DNA from: Anthoceros angustus
Lineage: Eukaryota; Streptophyta; Anthocerotopsida; Anthocerotales; Anthocerotaceae
Direction: 5' to 3'
DNA length: 64,000 nucleotides
Assembly: GCA_010909165.1 (NCBI GenBank)
Contig: MU008166.1
Span: 1,116,001-1,180,000, forward strand
Position 1 is the first letter of the stretch. Each line of letters begins with the position of its first letter. Position numbers and translations under genes: made by a program. Below, piece by piece: positions 1 to 8,935 of the stretch. Below the pieces are notes generated by a model. That model saw only the letters and a program-made list of their open reading frames with translations, had not been told where the DNA came from and ran no database searches.

Positions 1-940
1 GCTTCATCCAAATGCCAAGTACTTGGGGATGAAGCATTGGCGTGCTATCGCGAGCAGGCGGCGGTTGTTGGCGGCGGAGGACCGGTGAGTAGCAGTTCAA
101 GCTCGAAGGAACGGTCGACGGAGCGGTGGCACCGAGTGGGCACGATCCCATCGAAGAGATGTTTGACATCTTCCGGGGAGTTTCCTGCACGGATGAGAAG
201 ATCTCCGGTGACACACTTCAAGATGAAGTCAGGCGAGGCTGAAGATGGCTTATCGAAGAATCGACCGGTTGATGCGTGACACCAAGATCATGAGTGACCG
301 GTGCGTACTTGCAGGCATTGCCATATGCGCTGCGCAGGAAGGTGCAACAAGCGGTGCACAGCACGAAGGAGCAACATTACACTCTCAAGGAAGTGTACGA
401 GATGGCTGACAAGATAGGGCCCGCTGATAATTTCTCTCGTGCTGTTGCAAGTGATTACTCCGGCACAAGTAGGAGTGGTGGACGACATGACCGACGCGGA
501 GGTTAGAGTGGAGGAGCTCGGCGAGACAAGTCAGCCCACACAGCCCAAGTGACGAGCCCCTGCGTGAGGTGCCGAGGGACGGACCATTCCCCTCATGAGT
601 GCGAGCATGCATTCGGAGGAGTCAAGGGTGAGGAGCCATGCCCTAGGTGTGGGAGGTACGGGCACAATGAAGCGGCATGTTGGGAGAAGCATCCGAATTG
701 CGGCCTACGGGTTATCGGCAACCCGGCCAATGCATCTCAACCTCATCCACAAAATCGAAGAGCAAAGGCGCCGTGGAGGAGGCCGAGTCCGTGGACAAAG
801 CGGGAAGCATCAAAGAAGGCGATGGACAGCTACGTGGCACGCAAAGCTGGAGAAGTTGGAAGGCGAAGATCAAGGAGAGCGGTTCATCATCGAGGACGAA
901 GAAGATGAGCACAAGCTTGGATACATGGCGTGACCGGATC
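1..940 (+). pseudogene. gag with two CCHC zinc knuckles (decayed)
   Basis: This is the nucleocapsid part of gag, which packages element RNA. Two C-x2-C-x4-H-x4-C zinc knuckles are seen in one frame, at 561-602 and at 639-680, 12 residues apart. Upstream, around 310-450, a capsid-like helical stretch is readable in another frame. Reading frames change several times, so no continuous gag survives, and the true start lies before base 1 or is lost. Behind the knuckles follows an acidic and basic linker up to about 1000. The knuckle spacing is unambiguous; the capsid call rests on position and general character only. Confidence 0.75.
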
Positions 941-1389
941 CAAGGGCAGGGAAGAAACCTCGCTACGAGAGAAGATAGCTCGGAGGAAGAGGATGTCTTG
1001 ACACCGGTCACGGAAGACACGGAAGGAAGCTTGGGGATCCTCTTCCGAACCTATGCCAAGATGCCAAAGTCGTTTGAGCCATTGCCAGGGGAACAGCGAG
1101 CAACATCAAAGTCCAGTGGGCGATGTGGAGAAACCCATGCAGATTCTTGGGAGCGATGGCACAAAAGCTTGGAGATGCCATGTTTGACCTACAAGACATG
1201 GGGTTGAGCGTGAAGGAAGTCGGGGTTTGACTCGGCGGATGTTGACAACCCTTGAAGACGAAGCAAGTGTCGACAATGTGCCTGGTGGCAATGATGTCAT
1301 TGACCTCGCCAAGCATCTCGTGGAGAAGCGGAATCTTTGCAGTGGGAGTGGCTTTGGTCAACAATCGGAGAGGCACATTGAAATCAATG

Positions 1390-1750
1390 GATTCGCACCA
1401 AGGAGGTGTTGATTGACAGAACGGTGATCGTTGGAAGAAGAGTGAAGGAAGCGTTGGGTCTCCACCAAGAAAGGTTGAAGGAAACCAAGTGGAAGATCCG
1501 GGCGGGGGACCACGGAGCATGTGTTGGGGTGACAAGGTACAAGCTGAAGGTTTCATTCAAACCAAACGGCTCAGACACCGGTACCTTTGCGTCAGATCGA
1601 CACTTTTGATGTCTTCTTTGGGAGCGGACGCTTTGTACAAACACAGAGTCATGGTGGATTTGTGGACGGAGCAGTCTACTATCGACCGGTGGAGAAAAAG
1701 AACCATGAGCATTGCCCGCATCCTCTCTGCATGGCAAGGATCATGAGAAC
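1390..1750 (+). pseudogene. retropepsin-like aspartic protease remnant
   Basis: A stretch starting near 1408 reads L-I-D followed by T-V-I-V-G-R-R and a helix, the layout of a retropepsin active-site strand in which the residues after the catalytic Asp (normally T/S-G-A) are missing. At about 1600-1740 two frames read parts of a typical protease C-terminal half, D-V-F-F-G and L-G-A-D-A-L-Y, and then a conserved tail into the next domain. Position between the zinc knuckles and the methyltransferase/RT supports the call. The D-S/T-G triplet cannot be seen intact, so this is a broken copy. A structural or linker domain is the alternative. Confidence 0.5.
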
Positions 1751-1994
1751 CTCATTGCCAGCGTCTACCCGGTGTTTGGCGCCGTAGTGAAGGACACGCC
1801 ATACGTGCTTGAACCTCTTGGCGTGTGTCTAACAACGCCGACGATGGAGGATTTCGAGGAGGAGGACAAGCTAGGGTTGCAACCACCCTCGGAGGAGGTT
1901 CTTCAAGTCGGACGGAGTGGTGATGCAGCAATGAGCCGTGCAAAAGGTGGAGGATGGTGCAAGAGGACCCGGTGTCCTATGAGCCGGAGAACTG

Positions 1995-2835
1995 CTGTAA
2001 GTTCTTGCCTAGGGTTGAGCCTGTTTGTGACCTAAACACCCAGGTCATCACATGGCGACCTCGGGAAGGCGGCATAGTGCTTGTGGAACTCTTTGGAGGC
2101 ATCAATACCGACTTGGAAGCAGTGCTAAAGTGTGGCATCAAAGTGCGAAGATACGTGCATTGTGCCCCGGATCCAAAAGCAAGAATTGTGTCGAGCGTAA
2201 GAGACTTGATGGGGAGTACCTAACCTCGGCGTGGGAGTCGGTGAAGGGTTACCGGAGGCCGATGGATGTTCGCATGATAGGGTTGTCCCATTTGAGTTGT
2301 CTTGGGCAACCGGTGGACCTTGTCATCGCAGTTGGGAGTGTCAAGGACTATCCTCTGCAGGCAAGGGTCAAGGTCTCAAGGATCCGACATTGTTCTATGA
2401 CCGATGAGGATCTTGCGCTTGATCCGAAAGGGCAAGAAAGGCCTTGTGGATACATGTTGGAGAATGTGCCATGCATGAGCGTGAAGAAGCAAGTTCGGAG
2501 GACTTTGCCACGATCCGAGGAGTGTTGGGTCGAGCTTCTATTGGATGCGCTCAATTTGGTTCGAGGGCTCATAGGTTGAGGTCCATGTGGACTAACCTTG
2601 CTCCCTTGGAACATTTGAAGTGTGCGAGGTCGTTCACCAAGCGACCTAATCATGTTGTCAAGGATGTGCTAGCATCGGAAGGCATGCCCAACAAGTCATC
2701 AAGAGGGCCGCACTTCCTGAACACGCTGGACACCCCATGGCGGCAACCTTTGTGTCTAAGTCCAAGTCTTACGCCTTCAGAACCATGGCCCGGCGTTGTG
2801 GTGGACGGACATGGCGAGGCCTTGGGAGAGCCAAC
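1995..2835 (+). pseudogene. DNMT3-like cytosine-5 DNA methyltransferase domain, copy 1 (frameshifted, C-terminus missing)
   Basis: C5 methyltransferases move a methyl group from S-adenosylmethionine to cytosine in DNA. Motif I (V-E-L-F-G-G-I, 2083-2103) is followed by G-I-x-V-R-R-Y-V-H and a D-P pair (motif II region). Motif IV is readable as W-E-C-Q-G-L-S from 2333, with the catalytic-type Cys codon at 2339-2341, but one base out of frame with the preceding D-L-V-I-A. Motif VI is E-N-V at 2460-2468. At 2567-2608 the string A-H-R-L-R-S-M-W-T-N-L matches the A-H-R-x-R-x-x-W-x-N-L signature of DNMT3-type enzymes. The copy stops at 2835, before the conserved C-terminal helix present in copy 2. 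A stop at 2221-2223 and later shifts make it non-functional as written. Confidence 0.8.
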
Positions 2836-4124
2836 GAGAAAATATAACTCTTGTCAACAGTCCAAGCACTTCATCAAAGCTGAATCGGGTGAAACAAAGA
2901 CGGCAGCAACATCATGTGAGGCGATCCGAAACAATAAGACCACCACACATCAAGACAGAACAAAAAAAACAGGACAGAATGACAAGAAAAAGATAGGTAC
3001 GGAACACGGAAGAACAACGGAAGAACAACCAAAAAACACAAGGACGGAACCACCAAATAATTAAATGCGAAGAAGAACCCGGAAGAACATCCGGACACCA
3101 CAAAGAATCGGACAACTCATTAAAAACTAAGTGCGATCGTTGAATGGAAGGCAATACCTTTATGAGTTTGCCCAATAACGACGAATATATTTCAACAACC
3201 CCTGAACCTGCATGACAACACGAGTAAGATAACAATCATTCAAGATAACAACGAGTAAGATAACAAACATTCAAACACAAACTACCGTGAAAAGAGACTT
3301 ACCTCGTTGGGAGGATTCAAAACGTCCACAAACAAGTGATTGACAAAGTTCTTGATAAGTTTGCAAAAAATAAGCAGTGGTAAGAAGACAACCGCATTCA
3401 AATACCAAGCGGAATAGATCTACTAGCGGATCTAAAAAGGCGGTCTAAGTGTTCTACCCATTGACAAGAACTGGCGATATCACCGTTATAAACGACACAC
3501 ATAACATATTATATATCGATCAAAGAAGTTAACGGATGTGCTTAAAAAGAGGCTACATCAAACAAAAGCAAGGCGGTGGTCACACGGACATGTGGTACAC
3601 GAGACCGTAGAAAGCGAAGCTCTCTTACATTTGCTTGTTGTTTGTCCCAGACGGGACAAACAACAAGCAAACCAACTCTTGCTTCATGAACAAACATCGA
3701 CATTAAAGCACACAATAAATCAAAGACATTGACAGATGAAACACAAGAAGACGATCGATGCAGCTCACATCAGCCCGCGCATACATTGGTACATGGGTCT
3801 TGGCGTTTTCAAAAAGCAGTCGCGACGATGAGCGGCGCAACACTTACGAAGGGACAAAGACATAAGAAAAGAGCACTGAAGGACAGTACAAACTAAGAGC
3901 AGCGATAAGCCCGTTCTACGAAAGTAAGTAAAGGGGTCCGTTCAATAGGAAGCCTAGGACACCATAGGAAAGCAGTAAGGAACAACAAGATTGGCGGAGA
4001 CAGTGAGCATGATAAACGCGCAAGAAACCTTCAACGAACAACAACAAACAAGCACGTCTAACCTAAGAGCCCTCACAATCGCTTCCGATAAAGCTCCTAG
4101 ACCATAGGACTGGAACTTCTTGCC
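2836..4124 (+). repeat. non-coding dispersed repeat, copy A (relative at 12897-14232)
   Basis: This AC-rich segment has no credible gene. It is colinear with 12897-14232 over its whole length, sharing for example the TAACTCTTGTCAACAGTCC stretch near the start and AAAGCTCCTAGACCATAG near the end. Differences between the two copies are mostly at CAG/CTG/CGG positions. The left junction shares GAGCCAAC with the interrupted element. It may be an untranslated part of another LTR element; I cannot name the family. Confidence 0.8.
3631..3670. repeat. perfect 18-bp inverted repeat with 4-bp loop
   Basis: Left arm TTGCTTGTTGTTTGTCCC (3631-3648), loop AGAC, right arm its exact reverse complement (3653-3670). 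The same hairpin with 20-bp perfect arms occurs in the related repeat at 13728-13773, so the structure is conserved between copies. Confidence 0.95.
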
Positions 4125-4249
4125 ACCACCCTCGGAGGAGGTTCTTCAAGTCGGACGGAGTGGTGATGCAGCAATGAGCCGTGCAAAAGGCGGAGGATGG
4201 TGCAAGAGGACCCGGTGTCCTATGAGCCGGAGAACTGTGTTCTTGCCTA

Positions 4250-5205
4250 GGGTTGAGCCTGTTTGTGACCTAAACACCCCGGTCATCACATGGCGACCTC
4301 GGGAAGGCGGCATAGTGCTCGTGGAACTCTTTGGAGGCATCGATCGCTTGGCAGCGGTGCTAAAGTGTGGCATCAAAGTGCGAAGATACGTGCATTGTGA
4401 CCCGGATCCAAAAGCAAGGATTGTGTCGAGCGTAAGAGACTTGATGGGGAGTACCTAACCTCGGCGTGGGAGTCGGTGAAGGGTTACCGGAGGCCGATGG
4501 ATGTTCGCATGATAGGGTTGTCCCATTTGAGTTGTCTTGGGCAACCGGTGGACCTTGTCATCGCAGTTGGGAGTGTCAAGGACTATCCTCTGCAGGCAAG
4601 GGTCAAGGTCTCAAGGATCCGACATTGTTCTATGACCGATGAGGATCTTGCGCTTGATCCGAAAGGGCAAGAAAGGCCTTGTGGATACATGTTGGAGAAT
4701 GTGCCATGCATGAGCGTGAAGAAGCAAGTTCGGAGGACTTTGCCACGATCCGAGGAGTGTTGGGTCGAGCTTCTATTGGATGCGCTCAATTTGGTTCGAG
4801 GGCTCATAGGTTGAGGTCCATGTGGACTAACCTTGCTCCCTTGGAACATTTGAAGTGTGCGAGGTCGTTCACCAAGCGACCTAATCATGTTGTCAAGGAT
4901 GTGCTAGCATCGGAAGGCATGCCCAACAAGTCATCAAGAGGGCCGCACTTCCTGAACACGCTGGACACCCCATGGCGGCTTGGCCAACCTTTGTGTCCAA
5001 GTCCAAGTCTTACGCCTTCAGGAACCATGGCCCGGCGTTGTGGTGGACAGACATGGCGAGGCCTTGGGAGAGCCAACAGCCACAGAGAGGGAGTTGGCCA
5101 TGGGATTTGCTGCCGGAGCCACGAAGACACCGGGAGTGACCGAGAAGGAACGGTCGATTGCTTGGGCAAGCATTTGACGTGAACATGATGACTGGTTGTT
5201 TAGCG
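4250..5205 (+). pseudogene. DNMT3-like cytosine-5 DNA methyltransferase domain, copy 2 (frameshifted)
   Basis: Same domain as copy 1, but leading on into reverse transcriptase. Motif I is at about 4321-4341. The residues behind G-I-x-V-R-R-Y-V-H read C-D-P-D-P, more acidic and closer to a usual motif II than copy 1. Motif IV W-E-C-Q-G starts at 4568 with the Cys codon at 4574-4576, again one base out of frame. Motif VI E-N-V is at 4695-4703 and A-H-R-x-R-x-x-W-x-N-L at 4802-4843. Unlike copy 1 it keeps the C-terminal part: E-R-E-L-A-M-G-F and, in a shifted frame, L-G-Q-A-F-D-V-N-M-M at about 5160-5190, as expected for the last conserved helix of the family. Glycines in motif I are damaged by a small deletion. 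The catalytic region has Glu where nearly all C5 methyltransferases have Pro before Cys. Confidence 0.82.
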
Positions 5206-5239
5206 GTGAGTCGCCAACTTCGAAACCAAGAAGGCGGGG

Positions 5240-6110
5240 TTGAAGCGGGTTCGGTGGGTGAAGGACATTCCAGCACTCGCATCTCAGGAGAAGGCGAGTT
5301 TGGAGGGCAAGGAGAGCGAGCACGTAGAGGAAGCGTGCAAGCCATCTGAGCCACCACATGAGTGGTTAACAGGCGTCGAGTTGAAGAGCAATCAACGGCG
5401 TCAGCTAAAGGAGTTGTTGGAGGCATCGCGACATGTGTTTGCTTTCACGCTTGCGGAGATGGGGAAGTACACCAAAGGGAAGTTCCACATAGAACTGACC
5501 ACGGATGAACCGTGTTCGCAGGAGGCACAGGCTCAGCAAGGTTGAGTGGGATTTGGTTGAGAATCGATGCCAAGAGCTTCTCAAGCTAGGGCTGATTCGA
5601 CGATCTAACTCGCAGACGCATGCGATGCTTCCGAACAAGAAGGATGAGAATGGATTGTGGACGGAGAGGAGAATGTGTGGTGACTATCGGCCGTTGAACG
5701 AGCGAATCCCACATGACCACTATCCCATGCCGTGAAGAGATCTTCGACACCATTGGGTCTGCCAAGTTCTTCTCAACATTGGACTTGAGGCTAGGGTTTC
5801 ACCAAGTAGAGATTGCCGAAGAAGACAAGAAGAAAACGGCGTTGGCGTAGATTGCTTATGAGTGGAATTACATGCCATTTGGGTTGAAGACATCGCCAAC
5901 GCAGTTCAAAGGTACATGGACAATGAGCTCAAGGACTTGCATTTCGCCAAGTGCTACATTGATGATGTCATCATCTTCAGCAATACCTTTGAGGAGCATC
6001 TACAACATCTTCGAGCAGTCTTTGCTAGACTGGCTGCTTGTGGGTTGAAGGCCCATCCAGAAGTGTCGATTGGAGAGGATAAGGTGTTGTACTTGGGTCA
6101 TTGGATCACG
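5240..6110 (+). pseudogene. Ty3/gypsy reverse transcriptase (decayed)
   Basis: This domain copies element RNA into DNA. In successive frames I read Y-T-K-G-K-F-H-I-E-L-T-T-D-E-P (about 5470-5510), E-L-L-K-L-G-L-I-R-R-S-N-S, R-R-M-C-G-D-Y-R-P-L-N-E (about 5665-5700), F-F-S-T-L-D-L-R with the first catalytic Asp (5769-5790), M-P-F-G-L-K-T-S-P-T-Q-F (about 5872-5910), Y-I-D-D with the catalytic pair (5955-5966) and H-L-R-A-V-F-A-R-L...Y-L-G-H. All key residues survive, but at least three frame changes and a stop at 5848-5850 interrupt them. It follows the methyltransferase directly, so both were probably cut from one polyprotein. Confidence 0.9.
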
Positions 6111-6114
6111 CGTG

Positions 6115-6715
6115 GATCTCGCCGCATGCCACCAAGGTGGAGGCAATCGCGCATTCCAGCCAAACGACATCTCAAGTTGAGGGCATTCTTGGGTTTGGCG
6201 TTACTACGGAAGTTCATTCCGCGGATGAGCGGATTGCGCGGCCATTGAATGACTTGTTGAAGAAGTTGGTGACTTGGCGTTGGACTCAAGAGGAGGAGTC
6301 TTTCATGGAGTTGAAGGGTAGACTCATGAGCTCGCCAATTCTTGGTCATCCAAACTTGATGGCCGTTCGTACTTTACGATTGGAGCAAGTACGGCATAGG
6401 CGTCTTGGCGCAGATCAATGACAAGGAAGAGGAACATGTCATTGCCTATGCCGTCGGAGCAACAACCGGAGTCCAACTACTCGCCTATGAAGGAGAATGT
6501 CTTGCGGTGTGGGCGTCGGACACTTTCGTCCGTACTTGTTTGGACATCAATTTCGACTAATCACCACCATCAACCTTGCATTGGTTGATGACGCCAAGCT
6601 TACGGAAAGGCGAGGTGGGCTCTCATTCTCCGTGAGTATGACTTTGTCATCGAACACTGAGCAGGTAGAGTTCACTCTAATGCTGATGGGTTGTCAAGGA
6701 ATCCTCTACCTCGTA
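6115..6715 (+). pseudogene. RNase H region of Ty3/gypsy pol (decayed)
   Basis: RNase H removes the RNA strand during reverse transcription. Seen here are the RT connection (F-L-G-F-G at 6180-6200, then W-R-W-T-Q-E-E-E-S-F at 6275-6305), E-G-E-C-L-A-V-V-W-A-S-D-T-F-R-P-Y-L at about 6488-6535 (two frames), and the typical end V-H-S-N-A-D-G-L-S-R-N-P-L-P at about 6668-6712. The D-H-x-A-L position reads as N-L-A-L at about 6570, so a conserved residue is changed as well as the frame being broken. Confidence 0.8.
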
Positions 6716-7039
6716 ACGAAGACACTACAGGGGCCAGGCAAGATTCAGATGACGAGCAACCGGCTGGGGGGGAGAGTAGTCCAGATACCATGTTGGCCAT
6801 GCTGCATGAGGATGCTGAAGACAGCCCTCCACTCATCGCTTTGTATGCAGAGTCCGTCAGGACATCGGGCGGATGCAATAGCGGTGACCTTCCTAAGGTC
6901 TGGGGAATTGCCACAAGGGCTTTCATCTCAGGAGCAGGCCAAGCTACGCGAGAAGGTGGCTCGGTACTATTGGAAGGAGGACATAATGTATGTCCGTGAT
7001 TCTGGGAGATAGAATTGTACCCAAGCCGGAGGATCGGGT

Positions 7040-7760
7040 GAGACTCATCACCCAGTGCATGAAGGCTTAGGGCATTTTGGTGCTAAGCGCACCTACATGC
7101 TCAGCCCACACACTTTGGGCAAGGATGTATGGAGATGTGGAAAGGGCGGTCGAGAATGTGTGCGATCGAGTGAAGGCAAGGTTCAGCCAATGATGTTGTG
7201 CTTCACTCTCTGATCCGAGGACTCTTCTACAATGGAGTGTGGATCTCATGCCGGACATGCCGAGGAGCGTCGAAACAAGCATGTCATGCTAATGGTGGAG
7301 CATTTCAGCAAGTGGTGCGAGGTTGCCATCTTACCCAAGCGTGACTCTCGGCTTACCAGTAAGGCGTTCTTGGCTTCCGTTCTTAGTCGATATGGAGCAT
7401 GCGAGGTTCTCACGACGGGCAAAGAATTCGTGGGGAATTTCAAGACTTGCTTGACAGAGCTTGATTGATCATCGACGTGCGTCGAGATCATCCTCAAGCC
7501 GATGGACTTCTGACGCTTGGTGCGGACCTTCAAGCGGCCTTGCGCAAATATTGTCTCACAAATGACCAAGACATGGGATGAAGGGATGCCATACCTAGTG
7601 CTAGTGCAGGTGAGCAATCAAGCGACCTTGAGCAATTTTTCACCATACTACTTGTTGTATGGGCGACAACCATTTTGCCAAACGTGAGGCAAGCAAGGCT
7701 ACAAGCACCGGTGGATTGGCGCAATGCGGATGATTGCCTACGAGACCGGAAAGGCGGGCG
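7040..7760 (+). pseudogene. Ty3/gypsy integrase (decayed)
   Basis: Integrase inserts the cDNA into chromosomes. The zinc-binding HHCC part is represented by H-E-G-L-G-H-F-G-A-K-R-T-Y near 7058-7100 and a damaged cysteine pair near 7165-7195. The catalytic core is clearest at 7255-7465, with H-V-M-L-M-V-E-H-F-S-K-W and S-R-Y-G-A-C-E-V-L-T-T-G-K-E-F, where the second catalytic Asp of the usual D-Q/N-G is lost. The region with the catalytic Glu (D-H-P-Q-A-D-G-L-x-E-R in relatives) is shifted at about 7485-7515. A C-terminal stretch from about 7860 reads F-E-V-G-D-Y-V-Y-R-R. The protein leads on into the PHD finger. Confidence 0.8.
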
Positions 7761-8084
7761 AGCTTTTCAACGGATCATGCCCATGGCAATGGAGAACCTT
7801 GCCATAGCGCACAGGATCAAGCTGCTATGCTTACACACGAGGAGGGACATGGAAACCCAAGGTGCGCAAGTTCGAAGTTGGAGATTATGTCTACCGCCGA
7901 AGCCGTGCAACACCTTGGAGGTATCCACCAGAGTCATCTTGCGGGTCGTGCGAGTAGGCAAAGATGGAGTGCTTGAGCTCGAAGGATCCGATGGTCAAGA
8001 TGGAAGGATCACCTCAAGAACTGCGCACCATGCCACTTACCCAATTTGGACCCTCAACTACGGCCTACAATGTGGCGTCCACCC

Positions 8085-8235
8085 AAAGACTTGGAGTGTC
8101 GTTTGTGGACGTCGATGATGATGATGTAATGCTTCTTTGTGATCGGTGCAATAGGGGATACCACATGTTTTGTGTTCAACCACCTCTTGACGACATTCCG
8201 AGGAAGATTGGTTTTGTGCACAATGCACTACATGA
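8085..8235 (+). pseudogene. PHD finger at the C-terminus of the gypsy polyprotein
   Basis: PHD fingers are C4HC3 zinc modules that usually read the tail of histone H3. The first ligand pair is damaged: C-R-L at 8097-8105, with the second Cys lost. An acidic run (V-D-V-D-D-D-D-V) precedes M-L-L-C-D-R-C-N-R-G-Y-H-M-F-C-V-Q-P-P-L, giving C-x2-C, then H-x2-C, at about 8130-8185. In the next frame W-F-C-A-Q-C ends the finger at 8209-8226, and TGA stops at 8233-8235. Spacing and the G-Y-H and P-P-L elements fit the PHD family well. In other Ty3/gypsy lineages a chromodomain occupies this place behind integrase. Two one-base shifts make the copy non-functional as written. Confidence 0.85.
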
Positions 8236-8935
8236 GGTGCGTATGTAGTCCTACTAATGATAATGTTGACTTGGAGTCTCACATTATCGGGGATTGGTTT
8301 GCACCTATATACTGCGTATTAGATTTGTTTGCTTGGTTGTTGGTCGAGGAAGTGCTTATATGAATTCAAGTGCTTACCTCGTGCGGCATGTCGTCTTGTG
8401 ATACTAATCTGCACTTGGGTTTAGTGTTTGATTAGCATTAATTAATCTAATTACTTATCTTTAAGTAAGTAATTAGTGTTAATTAATCTAAAGTGCTTAT
8501 GTTAATTAAGCATTGATTAGTGTTAATTAATCTAATGTGCTTATGTTAATTAAGCATTGATTAGTGTTAATTAAACATGGTTAGCAATAGCTAAGTGGAT
8601 AAGCTCAAGTAATATGCTTTGGCATATTCCTTGCATATTATAGTGTATACAATAGCTAAGTGGATAAGCTCAAGTAATATGCTTTGGCATATTCCTTGCA
8701 TATTATAGTGTATTCTTAGGATATTTCGGCATATCTTTTGATGCCAATAGGATATCTTAGGAATATGCCGATGCGGTCTAGTATATAGACCCTTCCATTG
8801 AGACAAGCTCGGATCATAGCTTGTCCTCTGATATGCAAGAGCGTTGTGAGGAGGCCAAAGCTATGACTCAGGAGGCGATGTGTGAGGAATTTGCGTGTTG
8901 TTCGTGGGAGGTGTGTTTGTGCCCACGACCTGTTG
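8236..8935 (+). repeat. LTR-like AT-rich 3' region of the gypsy element, unit 1
   Basis: Right behind the PHD stop starts a non-coding sequence with many GTTAATTAA/GATTAGTGTTAATTAA repeats (8430-8580), an internal tandem copy of about 64 bases (8586-8717), a TATA-like TAGTATATAG (8779-8788) and a GAGG-rich tail. It starts over at 8936 with GATTGGTTTGCACC, which also occurs at 8293. This is the expected place of the 3' LTR, but I could not fix TG...CA ends or a polypurine tract. Confidence 0.6.
8779..8788 (+). promoter_or_regulatory. TATA-like box in LTR-like repeat
   Basis: TAGTATATAG stands about 45 bases before the hairpin-like AAGCTCGGATCATAGCTTGTCC. The sister copy at 9964-9975 reads TAGTATATATAG in the same surroundings, so the element is conserved between copies. 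It probably marks the U3/R promoter. Confidence 0.5.

Larger units (their letters stand above)
1882..5077 (+). repeat. direct duplication (1882-2835 and 4125-5077) around a foreign repeat
   Basis: Bases 1882-2835 and 4125-5077 are copies of the same part of the element. The middle of about 550 bases (roughly 2200-2750 and 4440-4990) is essentially identical by eye, including the same frameshifts, while both ends differ by several small indels. The 1289 bases between them (2836-4124) belong to another repeat family. The path thus runs out of the element at 2835, through the other repeat, and back in at an earlier point. Confidence 0.9.
1..8235 (+). mobile_element. Ty3/gypsy-like retroelement carrying a DNA methyltransferase and a PHD finger; decayed, 5' end outside window
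   Basis: In order on the plus strand I can read gag with two zinc knuckles (561-680), a retropepsin-like stretch (about 1400-1740), a C5 cytosine methyltransferase (about 2000-2835, again at 4250-5205), reverse transcriptase with YIDD (5955-5966), an RNase H region, an integrase core and a PHD finger ending in a stop at 8233-8235. The RT-RNase H-integrase order is that of Ty3/gypsy. Every domain is broken by frameshifts, so this copy is not functional. The coding order is interrupted by a 1.3 kb foreign repeat at 2836-4124, behind which part of the element starts over. No 5' LTR or primer-binding site is in the window. Family-level assignment is firm; the exact lineage is not. Confidence 0.85.
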
